Positions 8,724 through 17,867 are shown, counted from the stretch's first letter. The stretch is DNA of 64,000 nt from Thalassovita taeanensis (GCF_900110775.1 NZ_FOEP01000003.1:186001-250000); one strand, 5' to 3'. Program-made: numbers and translations. The notes: a model not told the origin generated them from the letters alone.

Positions 8724-9683
8724 ATGAGCGATCAAACCGGCAGGGGCAAGAGTGGCATGGGCGACAATGCGATCGAAATCCGAGGTCTGCGCAAGACCTA
8801 TGGTGGGGCCAAGGGGCAACCGGCCAAAGAGGCGCTCAAGGGCATTGATCTGGATATTCCGCAGGGGTCGGTTTTTGGCCTGTTGGGGCCGAACGGCGCC
8901 GGGAAATCGACACTGATCAACATTCTGGCCGGGTTGGTGACCAAGACGGCGGGGCATGTGACGATCTGGGGCTTCGATCAGGATGTGAACCCGCGTCAGA
9001 GCCGCGCCTCGATCGGGGTGATGCCGCAGGAGCTGAATCTTGATCCATTCTTCAGCCCGCGTGGCGCGTTGGAGGTTCAGGCCGGTCTGTACGGCGTGCC
9101 GAAGGCACAGCGCAAAAGCGACGAAATTCTGGCGCTGATCGGGTTGGAGGACAAGGCCGATGCCTATGCCCGCACCCTGTCAGGCGGAATGCGGCGGCGG
9201 TTGCTGCTGGGCAAGGCCTTGGTGCATCATCCACATATTCTGGTGCTGGACGAGCCGACGGCGGGGGTGGATATCGAGCTGCGGCAGATGCTGTGGGCCA
9301 ATGTGCGCAAGCTGAACGAACAGGGCATGACGATCATTCTGACGACGCATTACCTGGAAGAAGCCGAAGAGATGTGCGACCAGATCGCCATCATCAATCA
9401 GGGCGAGGTGGTGGCGCGCGACAGCACCGCCAACTTGCTGGGCCGGATTGACGCCAAGGCCATGGTCATTCACCCTGAAACCGCCCCGACCACCCTGCCG
9501 CAGGCGCCGGGGATCGTGGTCGAGCAGCGCGCTGACGGGGCGCTTGTGCTGAACTATCATGCGCATGAAACCTCGGCGGAGCAGGTGCTTGAAGCCGTGC
9601 GTAACGCCGGGATTCGCATTCGCGACGTAAAAACCGAAGAGGCAGATCTTCAGGATGTGTTCCTGGAGCTGACCCGAAGCTGA
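8724..9683 (+). CDS. ABC transporter ATP-binding protein (ABC-2 exporter type)
   Basis: 319 aa. Walker A LLGPNGAGKSTLINILAG near residue 50, ABC signature LSGGMRRRLLLGKALVHHP near 150, Walker B HILVLDEPTAGVDIEL, and the H-loop in TIILTTHYLEEAEEM. The C-terminal 90 residues resemble the tail domain of ABC-2 family ATPases such as YadG. The start at MSDQTGRG is chosen because the longer frame runs antisense through the zinc-finger gene. No ABC-2 membrane protein follows; the next gene, nine bases on, is a CDF exporter. The permease must be encoded elsewhere or the pairing has been lost. Confidence 0.88.
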   Translation: MSDQTGRGKSGMGDNAIEIRGLRKTYGGAKGQPAKEALKGIDLDIPQGSVFGLLGPNGAGKSTLINILAGLVTKTAGHVTIWGFDQDVNPRQSRASIGVMPQELNLDPFFSPRGALEVQAGLYGVPKAQRKSDEILALIGLEDKADAYARTLSGGMRRRLLLGKALVHHPHILVLDEPTAGVDIELRQMLWANVRKLNEQGMTIILTTHYLEEAEEMCDQIAIINQGEVVARDSTANLLGRIDAKAMVIHPETAPTTLPQAPGIVVEQRADGALVLNYHAHETSAEQVLEAVRNAGIRIRDVKTEEADLQDVFLELTRS

Positions 9684-9692
9684 GGATGAACC

Positions 9693-10670
9693 ATGGCGGA
9701 TGACCATAACCACGACCACGGACATGACCACAAACATGACCACGGGGGTGGCAAGGGGCATGGCCACGGTCACGGGCATCACCACCATCACCCCGATCTG
9801 GACGGTGGCGACAAGCGCGTCGTCGCGGCGGTGGTGGTCAATATCCTGCTGACGCTGGCGCAGATCGTGGCGGGGGTCATTTCCGGCTCACTGGCGCTGG
9901 TTGCGGATGCGATCCACAACCTGAGCGATGCCTTGTCGTTGGTGATCGCGTTTTTCGCCCGGCGGATCGGCAAGCGCCCGGCGGATGAAACCATGACCTT
10001 TGGCTATGGCCGGGCCGAGGTGGTGGCGGCGCTGATCAACTATACCACGCTGATCGTGGTGGCGGTCTATCTGGCGGCTGAGGGCGTGCAGCGGTTGTTC
10101 AACCCGGCCGAGGTCGAGGGCTGGATCGTGGTTGTGGTCGCGGCGGTGGCGTTGCTGATCGACACGGTGACGGCGCTTCTGGTGTTCCGGCTGAGCAAGG
10201 AAAGCGCCAATATGCGCGCGGCGTTCCTGCACAATGTGGCGGACGCGATGGGCTCGGTCGCGGTGATCGTGGGCGGGACGCTGATCCTGCTGTACGACTG
10301 GCGGCTGGTGGACCCGATAGTGACGCTGCTGATCTCGGGGTATATCTTGTGGCACAGTTGGCAGGGGATCATGCCGGTGATCCGCATTCTGATGCTGGCC
10401 AGCCCCGAGGATACCAATTTGGATCAGGTCCTGGACAGCCTGCGCGCGGTCGAGGGCGTGGACAGTGTGCACCACCTGCATCTGTGGCGGATGCAGGAGC
10501 ATGAGGTCGCGCTGGACACGCATGTGGTGCTGGATGGATCGCACCCGGCCGAGGTGGTCAAGGCGTCGGTCAAGCAGGTGTTGAGCAGTCGGTTCGACAT
10601 TTCCCACACCGTGCTGGAGCTGGAAGAACCCGGGGCGCAGTGCATGGACCAGCAGGTGATCGGGCACTGA
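9693..10670 (+). CDS. Cation diffusion facilitator (CDF) metal exporter, CzcD/ZitB type
   Basis: 325 aa. It would export Zn or a similar divalent cation across the inner membrane in exchange for protons. The N-terminal 30 residues are extremely rich in His (DHNHDHGHDHKHDHGG, then a run of HGH and HHHHH). Six membrane segments follow, with metal site motifs VADAIHNLSDALSL in TM2 and FLHNVADAMGS in TM5. The cytoplasmic C-terminal domain (from about 215) includes HHLHLWRMQEHEVALDTHVV, typical of CzcD/ZitB. It starts nine bases after the ABC ATPase stop and is likely co-transcribed. No metal-responsive regulator is adjacent. Confidence 0.93.
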   Translation: MADDHNHDHGHDHKHDHGGGKGHGHGHGHHHHHPDLDGGDKRVVAAVVVNILLTLAQIVAGVISGSLALVADAIHNLSDALSLVIAFFARRIGKRPADETMTFGYGRAEVVAALINYTTLIVVAVYLAAEGVQRLFNPAEVEGWIVVVVAAVALLIDTVTALLVFRLSKESANMRAAFLHNVADAMGSVAVIVGGTLILLYDWRLVDPIVTLLISGYILWHSWQGIMPVIRILMLASPEDTNLDQVLDSLRAVEGVDSVHHLHLWRMQEHEVALDTHVVLDGSHPAEVVKASVKQVLSSRFDISHTVLELEEPGAQCMDQQVIGH

Positions 10671-10757
10671 AAGCTTTGCGGCAGGTGCAACAAAACGCTT
10701 GAACCCCGGCAGCCGATGGGATCGGTTCGGGGGAAGAATGGCGAAAGGACAGAGTGA

Positions 10758-11642
10758 ATGACGCAGGGCGACGAGACAGATATGGCCGGGTGGCTGCACA
10801 GCGTGTTGGGTGTGGAGCGGGTCGAGGATAATTATTTCCTTGGCATTGCGACGCCTGAGGGGCAGGGGCGGTCTTTTGGCGGTCAGGTGATCGGGCAGGC
10901 GTTGATGTCGGCGATCCGGACCGTGGGCGAGGATCGGCCGGTGCATTCGCTGCACGGCTATTTCATGCGCCCCGGCGATGCGACACAGCCCGTGCTGTAT
11001 CAGGTCGAGCGCGACCGAGACGGGCGCAGCTTTGCCACCCGGCGGGTGGTGGCGGTTCAGGCGGGCAAGCCGATCCTGAACCTTGCGGCGTCGTTCCATG
11101 GGAAAGAGTCAGGGTTCCATCATCAGGACAAGATGCCCGACGTGCCAATGCCCGAGGATCTGGAAAGCGAGCAACAGATTGCCGCAGGGATGCGGGACCA
11201 GTTGCCCGAAGTGTTTTTGAACTGGCTGGACACGCCGCGCCCGATCGAAATGCGCCCGGTTCAACTGCGCCCGCCTTTTGTGCGCGAGGCACAGGAGCCA
11301 AACCAGAATATCTGGATCCGGGCACGGGGCGCATTTGGGGATGACCCGGCGATGCACCGGGCGGCGTTGGCCTATACCTCGGATTTCGGGCTGCTGAGCA
11401 CCTGTATGTTGATGTATGGCAAGACCTTTCTTGACCGGGACATGCAGTTCGCCAGCCTGGATCACGCGCTGTGGTTCCATGATGATTTCCGCATGGACGA
11501 ATGGCTTTTGTATTCGATGGACAGCCCTTGGGCCGGTGGCGCGCGCGGGTTCAACCGCGGGCAGCTGTTTACGCGCGATGGGCGCCTTGTGGCGAGCGTG
11601 GCGCAAGAGGGGCTGGTGCGCCACTACGACACCAAAGGCTGA
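10758..11642 (+). CDS. tesB: Acyl-CoA thioesterase II
   Basis: 294 aa, expected length. It hydrolyses acyl-CoA to free acid and CoA. It has the double hotdog fold: N-terminal repeat with GRSFGGQVIGQALMSAIRTV and SLHGYFMRPGD, and C-terminal repeat with LAYTSDFGLLSTCM, DHALWFHDDFRMDEW and GRLVASVAQEGLVR. The last of these holds the Gln of the TesB catalytic Asp-Thr-Gln set; the Asp lies in AYTSDFGLL. A second, truncated gene is packed against its stop on the other strand. Confidence 0.96.
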   Translation: MTQGDETDMAGWLHSVLGVERVEDNYFLGIATPEGQGRSFGGQVIGQALMSAIRTVGEDRPVHSLHGYFMRPGDATQPVLYQVERDRDGRSFATRRVVAVQAGKPILNLAASFHGKESGFHHQDKMPDVPMPEDLESEQQIAAGMRDQLPEVFLNWLDTPRPIEMRPVQLRPPFVREAQEPNQNIWIRARGAFGDDPAMHRAALAYTSDFGLLSTCMLMYGKTFLDRDMQFASLDHALWFHDDFRMDEWLLYSMDSPWAGGARGFNRGQLFTRDGRLVASVAQEGLVRHYDTKG

Positions 11643-11686
11643 GCTGATTTGTGCGGTGGCCTGTGGCGGTTGTCGCAGGCTGTTGC

Positions 11687-11942
11687 CCTGCCGCGCGCCA
11701 GCGACCAGCGCCACAATTCCATCCGAGGTGAACATCAGCGGCGGCAGGTCATAGCCGTCGCGCATCAGGTATCCGACGCCGGCTTCGCCTTCGATCGGCA
11801 CGCCCGCGCCGATCAGGTCAGCCACGTCGCGGTAAATCGTCTGCGGGGTGACCTCGAGCTTGTCTGCCAGCTGTGCCGCCATCAGCAGCCGACCGCCCCT
11901 GAGATATTGAACGATCTGAAGCAGGCGGTCGGCGCGGCGCAT
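11687..11942 (-). pseudogene. 5' remnant of a YafY-type HTH/WYL transcriptional regulator
   Basis: The first 85 residues match the N terminus of YafY-family regulators: a winged HTH in MRRADRLLQIVQYLRGGRLL and LEVTPQTIYRDVADLIGAGV, followed by GYDLPPLMFTSDGIVALVAGAR. Full proteins continue for about 140 or more residues with a ligand-binding WYL domain. Here the match stops at about 11687 and the open frame runs on antisense through tesB, with no resemblance to the family. I read this as a deletion that joined the gene's 5' part to the tesB 3' end. It starts three bases after the VOC gene stop on the same strand, an arrangement that looks like an old operon. Confidence 0.7.
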
Positions 11943-11945
11943 GGG

Positions 11946-12326
11946 CTATCCTTTGGGCCGGTAGAACCCGGTTGTCTTCCCGTCCGGGTCGCTGGCGTAA
12001 AAAAATGTGCCCGAAGGGATGGTCATGTCGTCGTCCGAGGCGGTGCTGCCAGCGGCGATCACGCGTTTGCGGACCTCGGCCAGTGTATCGGGGATGGCCA
12101 AGTGGATGATGTTGCCGGTGCCGGGGGCGGCGTGTGTGCCTTCGACCAGGTTTCCGGCGACGCCGGATTGTTCGGCGGCGGGGAATACGGCCATGGGCGT
12201 GGGGCCCATATCCGTGGTGATACGCATGCCGTTTTGCAGCACGGTGCCATAGAAGGCGGTGGCTTTGACAAGGTCGGACATGCGAATCTCGGTCCAGACA
12301 ACCGGGTCTTTGGGGGCGAAGGTCAT
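11946..12326 (-). CDS. VOC (glyoxalase/bleomycin resistance) family protein
   Basis: 126 aa. It has one beta-alpha-beta-beta-beta pair: DPVVWTEIRMSDLVKATAFYGTVL at the N terminus and GTFFYASDPDGKTTGFYRPKG at the C terminus, where the second half-site supplies a metal ligand in related proteins. The substrate is unknown. Starts at 12338 and 12326 are both possible; the latter has GGAGA seven bases upstream. Related genomes often place such a gene beside a YafY regulator, which fits the broken neighbour. Confidence 0.85.
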   Translation of the reverse strand: MTFAPKDPVVWTEIRMSDLVKATAFYGTVLQNGMRITTDMGPTPMAVFPAAEQSGVAGNLVEGTHAAPGTGNIIHLAIPDTLAEVRKRVIAAGSTASDDDMTIPSGTFFYASDPDGKTTGFYRPKG

Positions 12327-12658
12327 TTTGGTCTCCATCAGGTGAGTTGCAGTTGAGCCAATATGGCACAGGGATGCTGAGAGCCTTCTGTCAGTACTGC
12401 TCAGGATTTTGCGCGTGATCGCCCCCGTGTTGGTCAGGCTTCGGGGGTGGTGTAACGCGTTTTGTCATTTTTCTGAGCGGTCCGTGCGCCAAGATCGAAG
12501 AACGAGCCGACACTGACCGCTCGACATCCAGTGAAATACGGGCTTGAATGCGCGTGTTTACTGACGTTGATTCAAGTTTGGTAAAGCCGCCAAATAGGGT
12601 GGAGTATTAGTGCGTCTGTTTTGCGAGAATATTTTATCTTTTCAAACAGGAGGTCCAA
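12327..12658. other. Intergenic stretch between divergent VOC and FAD-oxidoreductase genes
   Basis: 332 bases with no convincing gene. One hairpin is visible, CCCCCG (12422-12427) with CGGGGG (12442-12447) around a 14-base loop. The right part is more AT-rich and must hold the promoter of the oxidoreductase; AGGAGGT at 12648-12654 is a strong ribosome site for that gene. No clear -35/-10 pair or known operator was recognised. Confidence 0.5.
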
Positions 12659-14317
12659 ATGGTCTCAAGCTATTCCAGAACGCGGGAACGCAATCAGAAT
12701 TTGTTCGCAGCGTGGGAGAAATTGGATCCTAAGGTATTCGATACGCTGAATGTTTCTCTGGAGGCGACCAAGGCCGCACAAACCGGTCTGCAAGGCTATA
12801 TCGTGCTGCCGGGGATGCCGGATTACAACGAAGACCGTAAGATTTTTAACCCGATTTTTGACAGCTATCCGGTCATGATTATCTATTGCGAGGTCGAAAG
12901 CGATGTGGCGATCGCGCTGGACTATGCAACCACTTGCGGGCTGCTGTTCTGTTTGCGTTCGGGGGGGCATTGCACGGCGGGATTCTCGACCGGGCCGGGT
13001 GTTCTGATCGATGTGAAATCGCTGGATTCGGTGCATATTGATCCGCTTGTCAAAACCGCAACGGTTGGTTGCGGTGTGGATTTTGGCAGCTTCAACAAGA
13101 CCCTGAACCAATACGGCCTGCATGTGCCGGGCGGCGAATGCCCGGACGTTTGCATCGGCGGCTATGTGCAGGGTGGTGGGTACGGCTTTACCTCGGTCAA
13201 ATACGGGATGAACTGCGACAATGTCCTGAGCATGCGGGTCATGCTGGCGGATGGGTCTATCGTGACGGCGAGCAAGCAGCAGAACGTCGACCTGATGTGG
13301 GCCATGCTGGGCGGAACGGGCGGCAACTTTGGTGTGCTTTTAAGCGTGACCTATCAGTTGCACGATCTGGACACGGCTTACGGCTGGGCGTTGATCTGGA
13401 AGCTGGACACGCCTGACGATATCCAGAAAGCCGCAGATGCGATGATGCTGTTGCAGTCCGATTACATGCTGTCGGGGAACTGCGATCCGAATATGACGAT
13501 TCAGGTGTCGCTGTGTTTCCAAAGTCAGATCTATGTGGACCAGCCGCCGCCCCCCAACACGCCGTTGACGCCGTTTTTCATGGTGCGGGGTCTGTATGTT
13601 GGATCGTCCGAGGATGGCGCCCAAGCGATTGCCCCATTGCAGGCCCTGCCGGGCTGTATCACCCAGTGGACCAAAACGGCGCGCTATATCGTGCTGAATG
13701 ACGAGCTGCTGAACGTGCCGCAATCGATGCCGATGCTGGACCAGATCCCCTTCGAGGATAAGGCATCGCGCTATGTGGAGGCGATGCTGACAAATGCCGA
13801 TTGGTATGAGTTGATTGCATATTTCACACTCGCGCCGGTGAACATGGCTTACATGTATCTTGAATTCTACGGTGGAGCGATCAACAGCGTGCCGACGTAT
13901 GACACCGCCTTTGTTCACCGCAATGCGGCCTATGATGCGGTGATGGATGTTTATTGGGTCGATTCTGACGATCAAGCCAAATGCGAGGCTTTCCTTGATG
14001 GCTGGAAGGCCTTGATGGAGCCGCATTGGAATGGCGAGATTTATCAAAACTACGCCAGCCTCAGCGCGCCGGACTATACGGTGAACTATTGGGGTGGGGC
14101 AGTGCCGTTTCTCAGCTTGATCAAGACCAAGTACGATCCGAACAACGTGTTCACCTTCGCGCAGCAGGTGCCGCAGGTGAGTGTTTTGGGGGATGCCGCC
14201 CCGGACCTGAGCGATTTTCCCGAGCATCTGGTCAAGGCCGCACGCGGCGACATCAACTTTGCCGGTGGCGTTATGGGGGCGAATGCCTCTCTTTTGGCGT
14301 CCAAGTCAGCGGATTGA
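12659..14317 (+). CDS. FAD-binding oxidoreductase, berberine-bridge (BBE) type
   Basis: 552 aa. Residues about 75-250 form the FAD-binding PCMH domain. The segment LRSGGHCTAGFS supplies the His that binds flavin covalently, and VPGGECPDVCIGGYVQGGG supplies the Cys of the second covalent bond, so a bicovalent flavin is likely. The C-terminal NYWGGAVPFLSLIKTKYDPNNVF is the BBE motif. No signal peptide is visible. The substrate is unknown; relatives oxidise sugars, alkaloids or polyketides. The ATG follows AGGAGGT by four bases. The next gene, a cyclase, begins one base after this stop codon, so the two are probably translationally coupled. Codon use is less GC-rich than in flanking housekeeping genes. 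Confidence 0.9.
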   Translation: MVSSYSRTRERNQNLFAAWEKLDPKVFDTLNVSLEATKAAQTGLQGYIVLPGMPDYNEDRKIFNPIFDSYPVMIIYCEVESDVAIALDYATTCGLLFCLRSGGHCTAGFSTGPGVLIDVKSLDSVHIDPLVKTATVGCGVDFGSFNKTLNQYGLHVPGGECPDVCIGGYVQGGGYGFTSVKYGMNCDNVLSMRVMLADGSIVTASKQQNVDLMWAMLGGTGGNFGVLLSVTYQLHDLDTAYGWALIWKLDTPDDIQKAADAMMLLQSDYMLSGNCDPNMTIQVSLCFQSQIYVDQPPPPNTPLTPFFMVRGLYVGSSEDGAQAIAPLQALPGCITQWTKTARYIVLNDELLNVPQSMPMLDQIPFEDKASRYVEAMLTNADWYELIAYFTLAPVNMAYMYLEFYGGAINSVPTYDTAFVHRNAAYDAVMDVYWVDSDDQAKCEAFLDGWKALMEPHWNGEIYQNYASLSAPDYTVNYWGGAVPFLSLIKTKYDPNNVFTFAQQVPQVSVLGDAAPDLSDFPEHLVKAARGDINFAGGVMGANASLLASKSAD

Positions 14318-14318
14318 A

Positions 14319-17300
14319 ATGAGTAACGACAAGCCATTTGAATTGGACGTTTGGCTTGCCGGGATAGGAATGTCCAAATATCTTAATGTCTTCACCCAGA
14401 ATGACATCGACATGGAGGTGCTTGGTACGCTGACCTCGGACGACCTGCGCGAGATGGGGGTGGCTTCCATCGGGCACAGGCGCCGTATTTTGAGTGCTGC
14501 CGCAGAGGCGGGGGCCGTTTCAGACCCCGCCGCCAACAAGCCGGCAGAGCGGCGCGATCTGACCGTCATGTTTTGCGATCTGGTGGGGTCCACCGCGCTG
14601 TCAGTTGGGGCAGACCCGGAAGATTACCGGCACTATATTTCACGCTACCGCGAAGAAATTGCCGCGGCGATTGCCCCGTTCAACGGGCATATCGCGCAGT
14701 TTGTCGGCGATGGTATCTTTGTCTATTTCGGCTATCCCCGTGCCACCGAACACGATGCCGAAAACGCGGTGTCTGCGGGGCTTGCTGTTGTGCAGCATGT
14801 TCGCAATATGGCCTCGTTTCCCGGCAGTCAGCCGCAGGTCAGGATCGCAATTGCCACGGGGCTGACGGTTGTGACGATCGCGGACAAGCAGGGTATCATT
14901 GTCGGGGACACGATCATTGGCGAGACGCCAAATCTTGCCGCGCGCCTTCAGGCGCTTGCCAAGGTGAATACGGTTCTGTTGTCGCCTTCGACCCGCAGGC
15001 TTGTCGGCAGTCTGTTCCAGTGTACCGATCTCGGGCGGCATACGCTCAAGGGGTTCGAGAAGACGGTAAGAGTTTGGCAGGTCGAGGGGTATAACACCGA
15101 GGCGAGCCGTTTTGAGGCGTTGCATACGGTGTCGCGCAGCAGCACCTATTTCGGACGCGACGCCGAAGTGGCCGCGCTGCTTGAGATCTATGACCGATCA
15201 GCATGCGGCGCAGCGCAGTATGTTCTGATCGAGGGCGAGGCAGGTTTCGGCAAATCGCGGCTTGCGCGGCATGTGTTGGGGGCCAGGCCGCACCGCGAAC
15301 ACGAACGGCCAGTGCTGCAATGCTCGCCAAAAAACATCAGTTCGCCCTATCACGTGATCCGCGCTTTCGTGCAGCGATGCAGCGGCATCACCCCAAAGGA
15401 CGACAACTCGAAGATTCTTCTGCGGCTGGCCAATCTTCTGAATGACCACGGCCTGTTTTCAAAAATAAACGTGGCTCTCATTGCTGAATTTGTTCGGTGT
15501 TCCGAGGCAGATTTATCGGTGCTCAGCGGTATCAGCTCGCAAGATCAGCGGAGCCGCCTGATGGCTTTGCTGGGCGGGCTGATCGAGGGGGTCGCGAAGC
15601 AGACCGATGCAATCATCATTGAAGATATTCAATGGATTGACCCTTCGTCTTCGGAATTGCTGAAGGGCATTCTGCCTCGGCTGGCGGATTTTTCGATCAT
15701 CGTGTTCTTCACGATGCGGACCAACAACTTTCCGGATTGGCTCTGCCGGGATCAAACCACGATGTTGCAGCTCAAGCCGCTGCCCGATCAGGCCATTCGC
15801 GGGCTTATTCAAAATGTTGCTGGCAAGGTCCGGCTTTCGGAAGAGGTCATTGATGGTATTGCGGCACGCTGCAACGGCATCCCGATTTATGCCGAAGAGC
15901 TGACCTATAGTGTGATCAACAACGAAGACCGCGCAAATGTTGGCGATGATGCACTTGGCAGGATTCCCGCAACGTTGGCGGAATCCCTGAATGCGCGCAT
16001 CGACCGTTTGGAAAAAGGCCGCGAACTGGCCTTGGTGGGGGCGGTTATCGGGTTTGAATTTCCGATTGATCTGCTGATTGCCGTGTCTGGCTTGCCCAAG
16101 GAAAAGGCGCAGGAGGGCATCAAGGAGCTGCTGGAAACGAATGTTCTGCAGCTTGGCCAGAGTGCCTTTGGCGAGGCGGTTTCGTTCCGGCACATGCTGT
16201 TGCGCGAGACCGGTTATCAGCTTCTGTTGCGCAAAACCCGGAAAGATCTGCATGCCCGTGTCGCACGGGTGATCAAGCAGGACTTCCCAAGGATCGCTGA
16301 GTTCGCACCCCATATTTCCGCCTTCCACTTGGAAAATAGCGGTGATGCGCTGAATGCTGCGGTTGAATACCATGTTGCGGGTGAACAGGCGGCGAAACGG
16401 TCCGCCTATGCCGAAGCGATTACGTATTTTTCAAAGGCAATCAAGGTCAATGCGGACTGCGAAGAATGCGACGACCGAGACCGTCGCGAGCTGTCTTTCC
16501 GACTTAGCCTTACCAGCGCGATGATTGCGGCGCGCGGTTTCACCGCAGACAGCGTTTCGCAAGAAATGGAACGAGCGCAGGCGCTTAGCGACAAGTTTGG
16601 GGAGCGTGCCGGGCTTATCCCGGCCCTCGTCACCAAGTGGATTGTTCTGGGGGCCAGCGGCAATTCGATTGCGTCGCATCAACTGGCGCTTCGCATTCAT
16701 GACCTTGCCCAAGGCGGGGACGAAGTGGACCGGCTGTTTGCGCACCGTGTATTGGGGACGTCGCACTTGTTTGTGGGCAACTTCGAAGCGGCTGCGGATG
16801 AGCTGTTTCAATTCCTGAAGAAATACGATCGAGAGAGCCATGAGGAACGGCTGAGCACCGTTGGCCCGTCCAATCACGCGACCATGTCGATGGTGGGGCT
16901 GGCGCAGATCCACACGCTTTATGGCGATCCAGAGGCCGCCGCAGCTTGGCGTGACAAAGCCTTGCGCGCGGCCGAGTTGGGCACGGCACATGACATGTGC
17001 AATTCGACTGTGTTCTCGGGTTGCTTCTTGGCGGCGCTGTCGGGGCAAATCGACAAGCTCGAAGAATACACAGAGAAATTGCGCAGCCTGTCCGAAGCGC
17101 ATGATCTGTTGATCTGGCGGGATTACACCGCGCTGTTTTCGGGGTTGGTAAAGATCGGGAAAGGCGATGTGCAACAGGGCTTTGCACAGGCGCGGCAAGG
17201 GTTGGATGGGCTGAAGGCCGCAAGCACATTCACGAGCGGCTGGTTTGTGCTCTACGCCTCTGCCTGCGTCGATTCGGGGCGCTTTGAGGAGGCTTCCGAA

Positions 17301-17594
17301 GTGCTGTCTTTGTCGATTTCTGATCACGAGGGTTACAGATGGATGTCCGCCGAGCTGAAGCGACTTAACGCGCGGGTTGCTTTTGCGACCGGGGTGCCGC
17401 CGCCGGTGGTGCGTGCAGAGCTTGAAGCGGCCTTGATGTTGGCCGAATCACAGGCGGCAAGGCTGTTTCGGGATCGTATCCAGGCGGATTTGGCGACACT
17501 TTCTGACGTGGAGGCACGCGAAGACCTGCCGCCCCGAAGGTCGCGTCAGGCATCGTTTGTTTCGTCCGCAGACAAAAAATTTAAAATGAATTGA
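14319..17594 (+). CDS. SAM-domain class III adenylate/guanylate cyclase with AAA ATPase and TPR-like regions
   Basis: 1091 aa cytoplasmic signalling protein. Residues 8-65 are a SAM domain (LDVWLAGIGMSKYLNVFTQN, then LREMGVASIGHRRRIL). Residues about 78-240 are a class III cyclase: first metal Asp in VMFCDLVGSTAL, second in VGDGIFVYFGYP, and the NLAARLQ segment with the transition-state Asn and Arg. From about 275 there is an AAA/STAND-type ATPase with Walker A EGEAGFGKSRLARH and a Walker B-like region IIIEDIQWIDPSSSELL. The C-terminal third is helical and TPR-like. It probably makes cAMP in response to a partner or signal. A longer frame from 14259 would overlap the oxidoreductase; ATG 14319 is natural. 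A Crp-like gene converges from the right. Confidence 0.9.
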   Translation: MSNDKPFELDVWLAGIGMSKYLNVFTQNDIDMEVLGTLTSDDLREMGVASIGHRRRILSAAAEAGAVSDPAANKPAERRDLTVMFCDLVGSTALSVGADPEDYRHYISRYREEIAAAIAPFNGHIAQFVGDGIFVYFGYPRATEHDAENAVSAGLAVVQHVRNMASFPGSQPQVRIAIATGLTVVTIADKQGIIVGDTIIGETPNLAARLQALAKVNTVLLSPSTRRLVGSLFQCTDLGRHTLKGFEKTVRVWQVEGYNTEASRFEALHTVSRSSTYFGRDAEVAALLEIYDRSACGAAQYVLIEGEAGFGKSRLARHVLGARPHREHERPVLQCSPKNISSPYHVIRAFVQRCSGITPKDDNSKILLRLANLLNDHGLFSKINVALIAEFVRCSEADLSVLSGISSQDQRSRLMALLGGLIEGVAKQTDAIIIEDIQWIDPSSSELLKGILPRLADFSIIVFFTMRTNNFPDWLCRDQTTMLQLKPLPDQAIRGLIQNVAGKVRLSEEVIDGIAARCNGIPIYAEELTYSVINNEDRANVGDDALGRIPATLAESLNARIDRLEKGRELALVGAVIGFEFPIDLLIAVSGLPKEKAQEGIKELLETNVLQLGQSAFGEAVSFRHMLLRETGYQLLLRKTRKDLHARVARVIKQDFPRIAEFAPHISAFHLENSGDALNAAVEYHVAGEQAAKRSAYAEAITYFSKAIKVNADCEECDDRDRRELSFRLSLTSAMIAARGFTADSVSQEMERAQALSDKFGERAGLIPALVTKWIVLGASGNSIASHQLALRIHDLAQGGDEVDRLFAHRVLGTSHLFVGNFEAAADELFQFLKKYDRESHEERLSTVGPSNHATMSMVGLAQIHTLYGDPEAAAAWRDKALRAAELGTAHDMCNSTVFSGCFLAALSGQIDKLEEYTEKLRSLSEAHDLLIWRDYTALFSGLVKIGKGDVQQGFAQARQGLDGLKAASTFTSGWFVLYASACVDSGRFEEASEVLSLSISDHEGYRWMSAELKRLNARVAFATGVPPPVVRAELEAALMLAESQAARLFRDRIQADLATLSDVEAREDLPPRRSRQASFVSSADKKFKMN

Positions 17595-17616
17595 CGCGGT
17601 CTCCGAAGAGACCGCG
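17595..17616 (+). terminator. Hairpin directly after the cyclase gene
   Basis: CGCGGTCTC (17595-17603) pairs perfectly with GAGACCGCG (17608-17616) around a CGAA loop, beginning at the base after the stop codon. There is no T tract, so it may terminate weakly or protect the mRNA end. Confidence 0.55.
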
Positions 17617-17749
17617 CCCCACTCACGGTAAAATTGGGGAACCGAATAATCGCTACACCACTTCTCTAAATCGGCGAGAAGCGAACGGCCCAATCAAAAT
17701 ACTCAGTCTAGACCGTATGAACACACTGCCAGTTTTGTGCAGACAGCGC

Positions 17750-17765
17750 TGTGACGTCCGTCACA
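17750..17765. promoter_or_regulatory. Perfect CRP-type box
   Basis: TGTGACGTCCGTCACA reads TGTGA, six bases, TCACA, identical in both half-sites to the E. coli CRP consensus. It lies between the 3' ends of the cyclase and the Crp-like gene, where no protein gene starts. TAGGAT at 17782-17787 could be a -10 for a rightward transcript. Binding by the adjacent Crp-like protein is inference. Confidence 0.6.
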
Positions 17766-17867
17766 TGCCCATTGTAAAAATTAGGATTTCTGATCTTTTT
17801 GAGCACAAGACGACCGGGAATCGATGTCGTAGCATCAAAACTTGAGGTGCGGGATTGGCCGCGCTTT

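Noticed and set aside
14259..14318. Earlier start for the cyclase
   Set aside because: The extension overlaps the oxidoreductase in another frame and is not SAM-like; ATG 14319 fits the domain.
17591..17845. Small frame of 84 codons between the cyclase and the Crp-like gene
   Set aside because: No ribosome site, no homology seen, and it contains the cyclase terminator hairpin and the CRP box. The region is better explained as regulatory.
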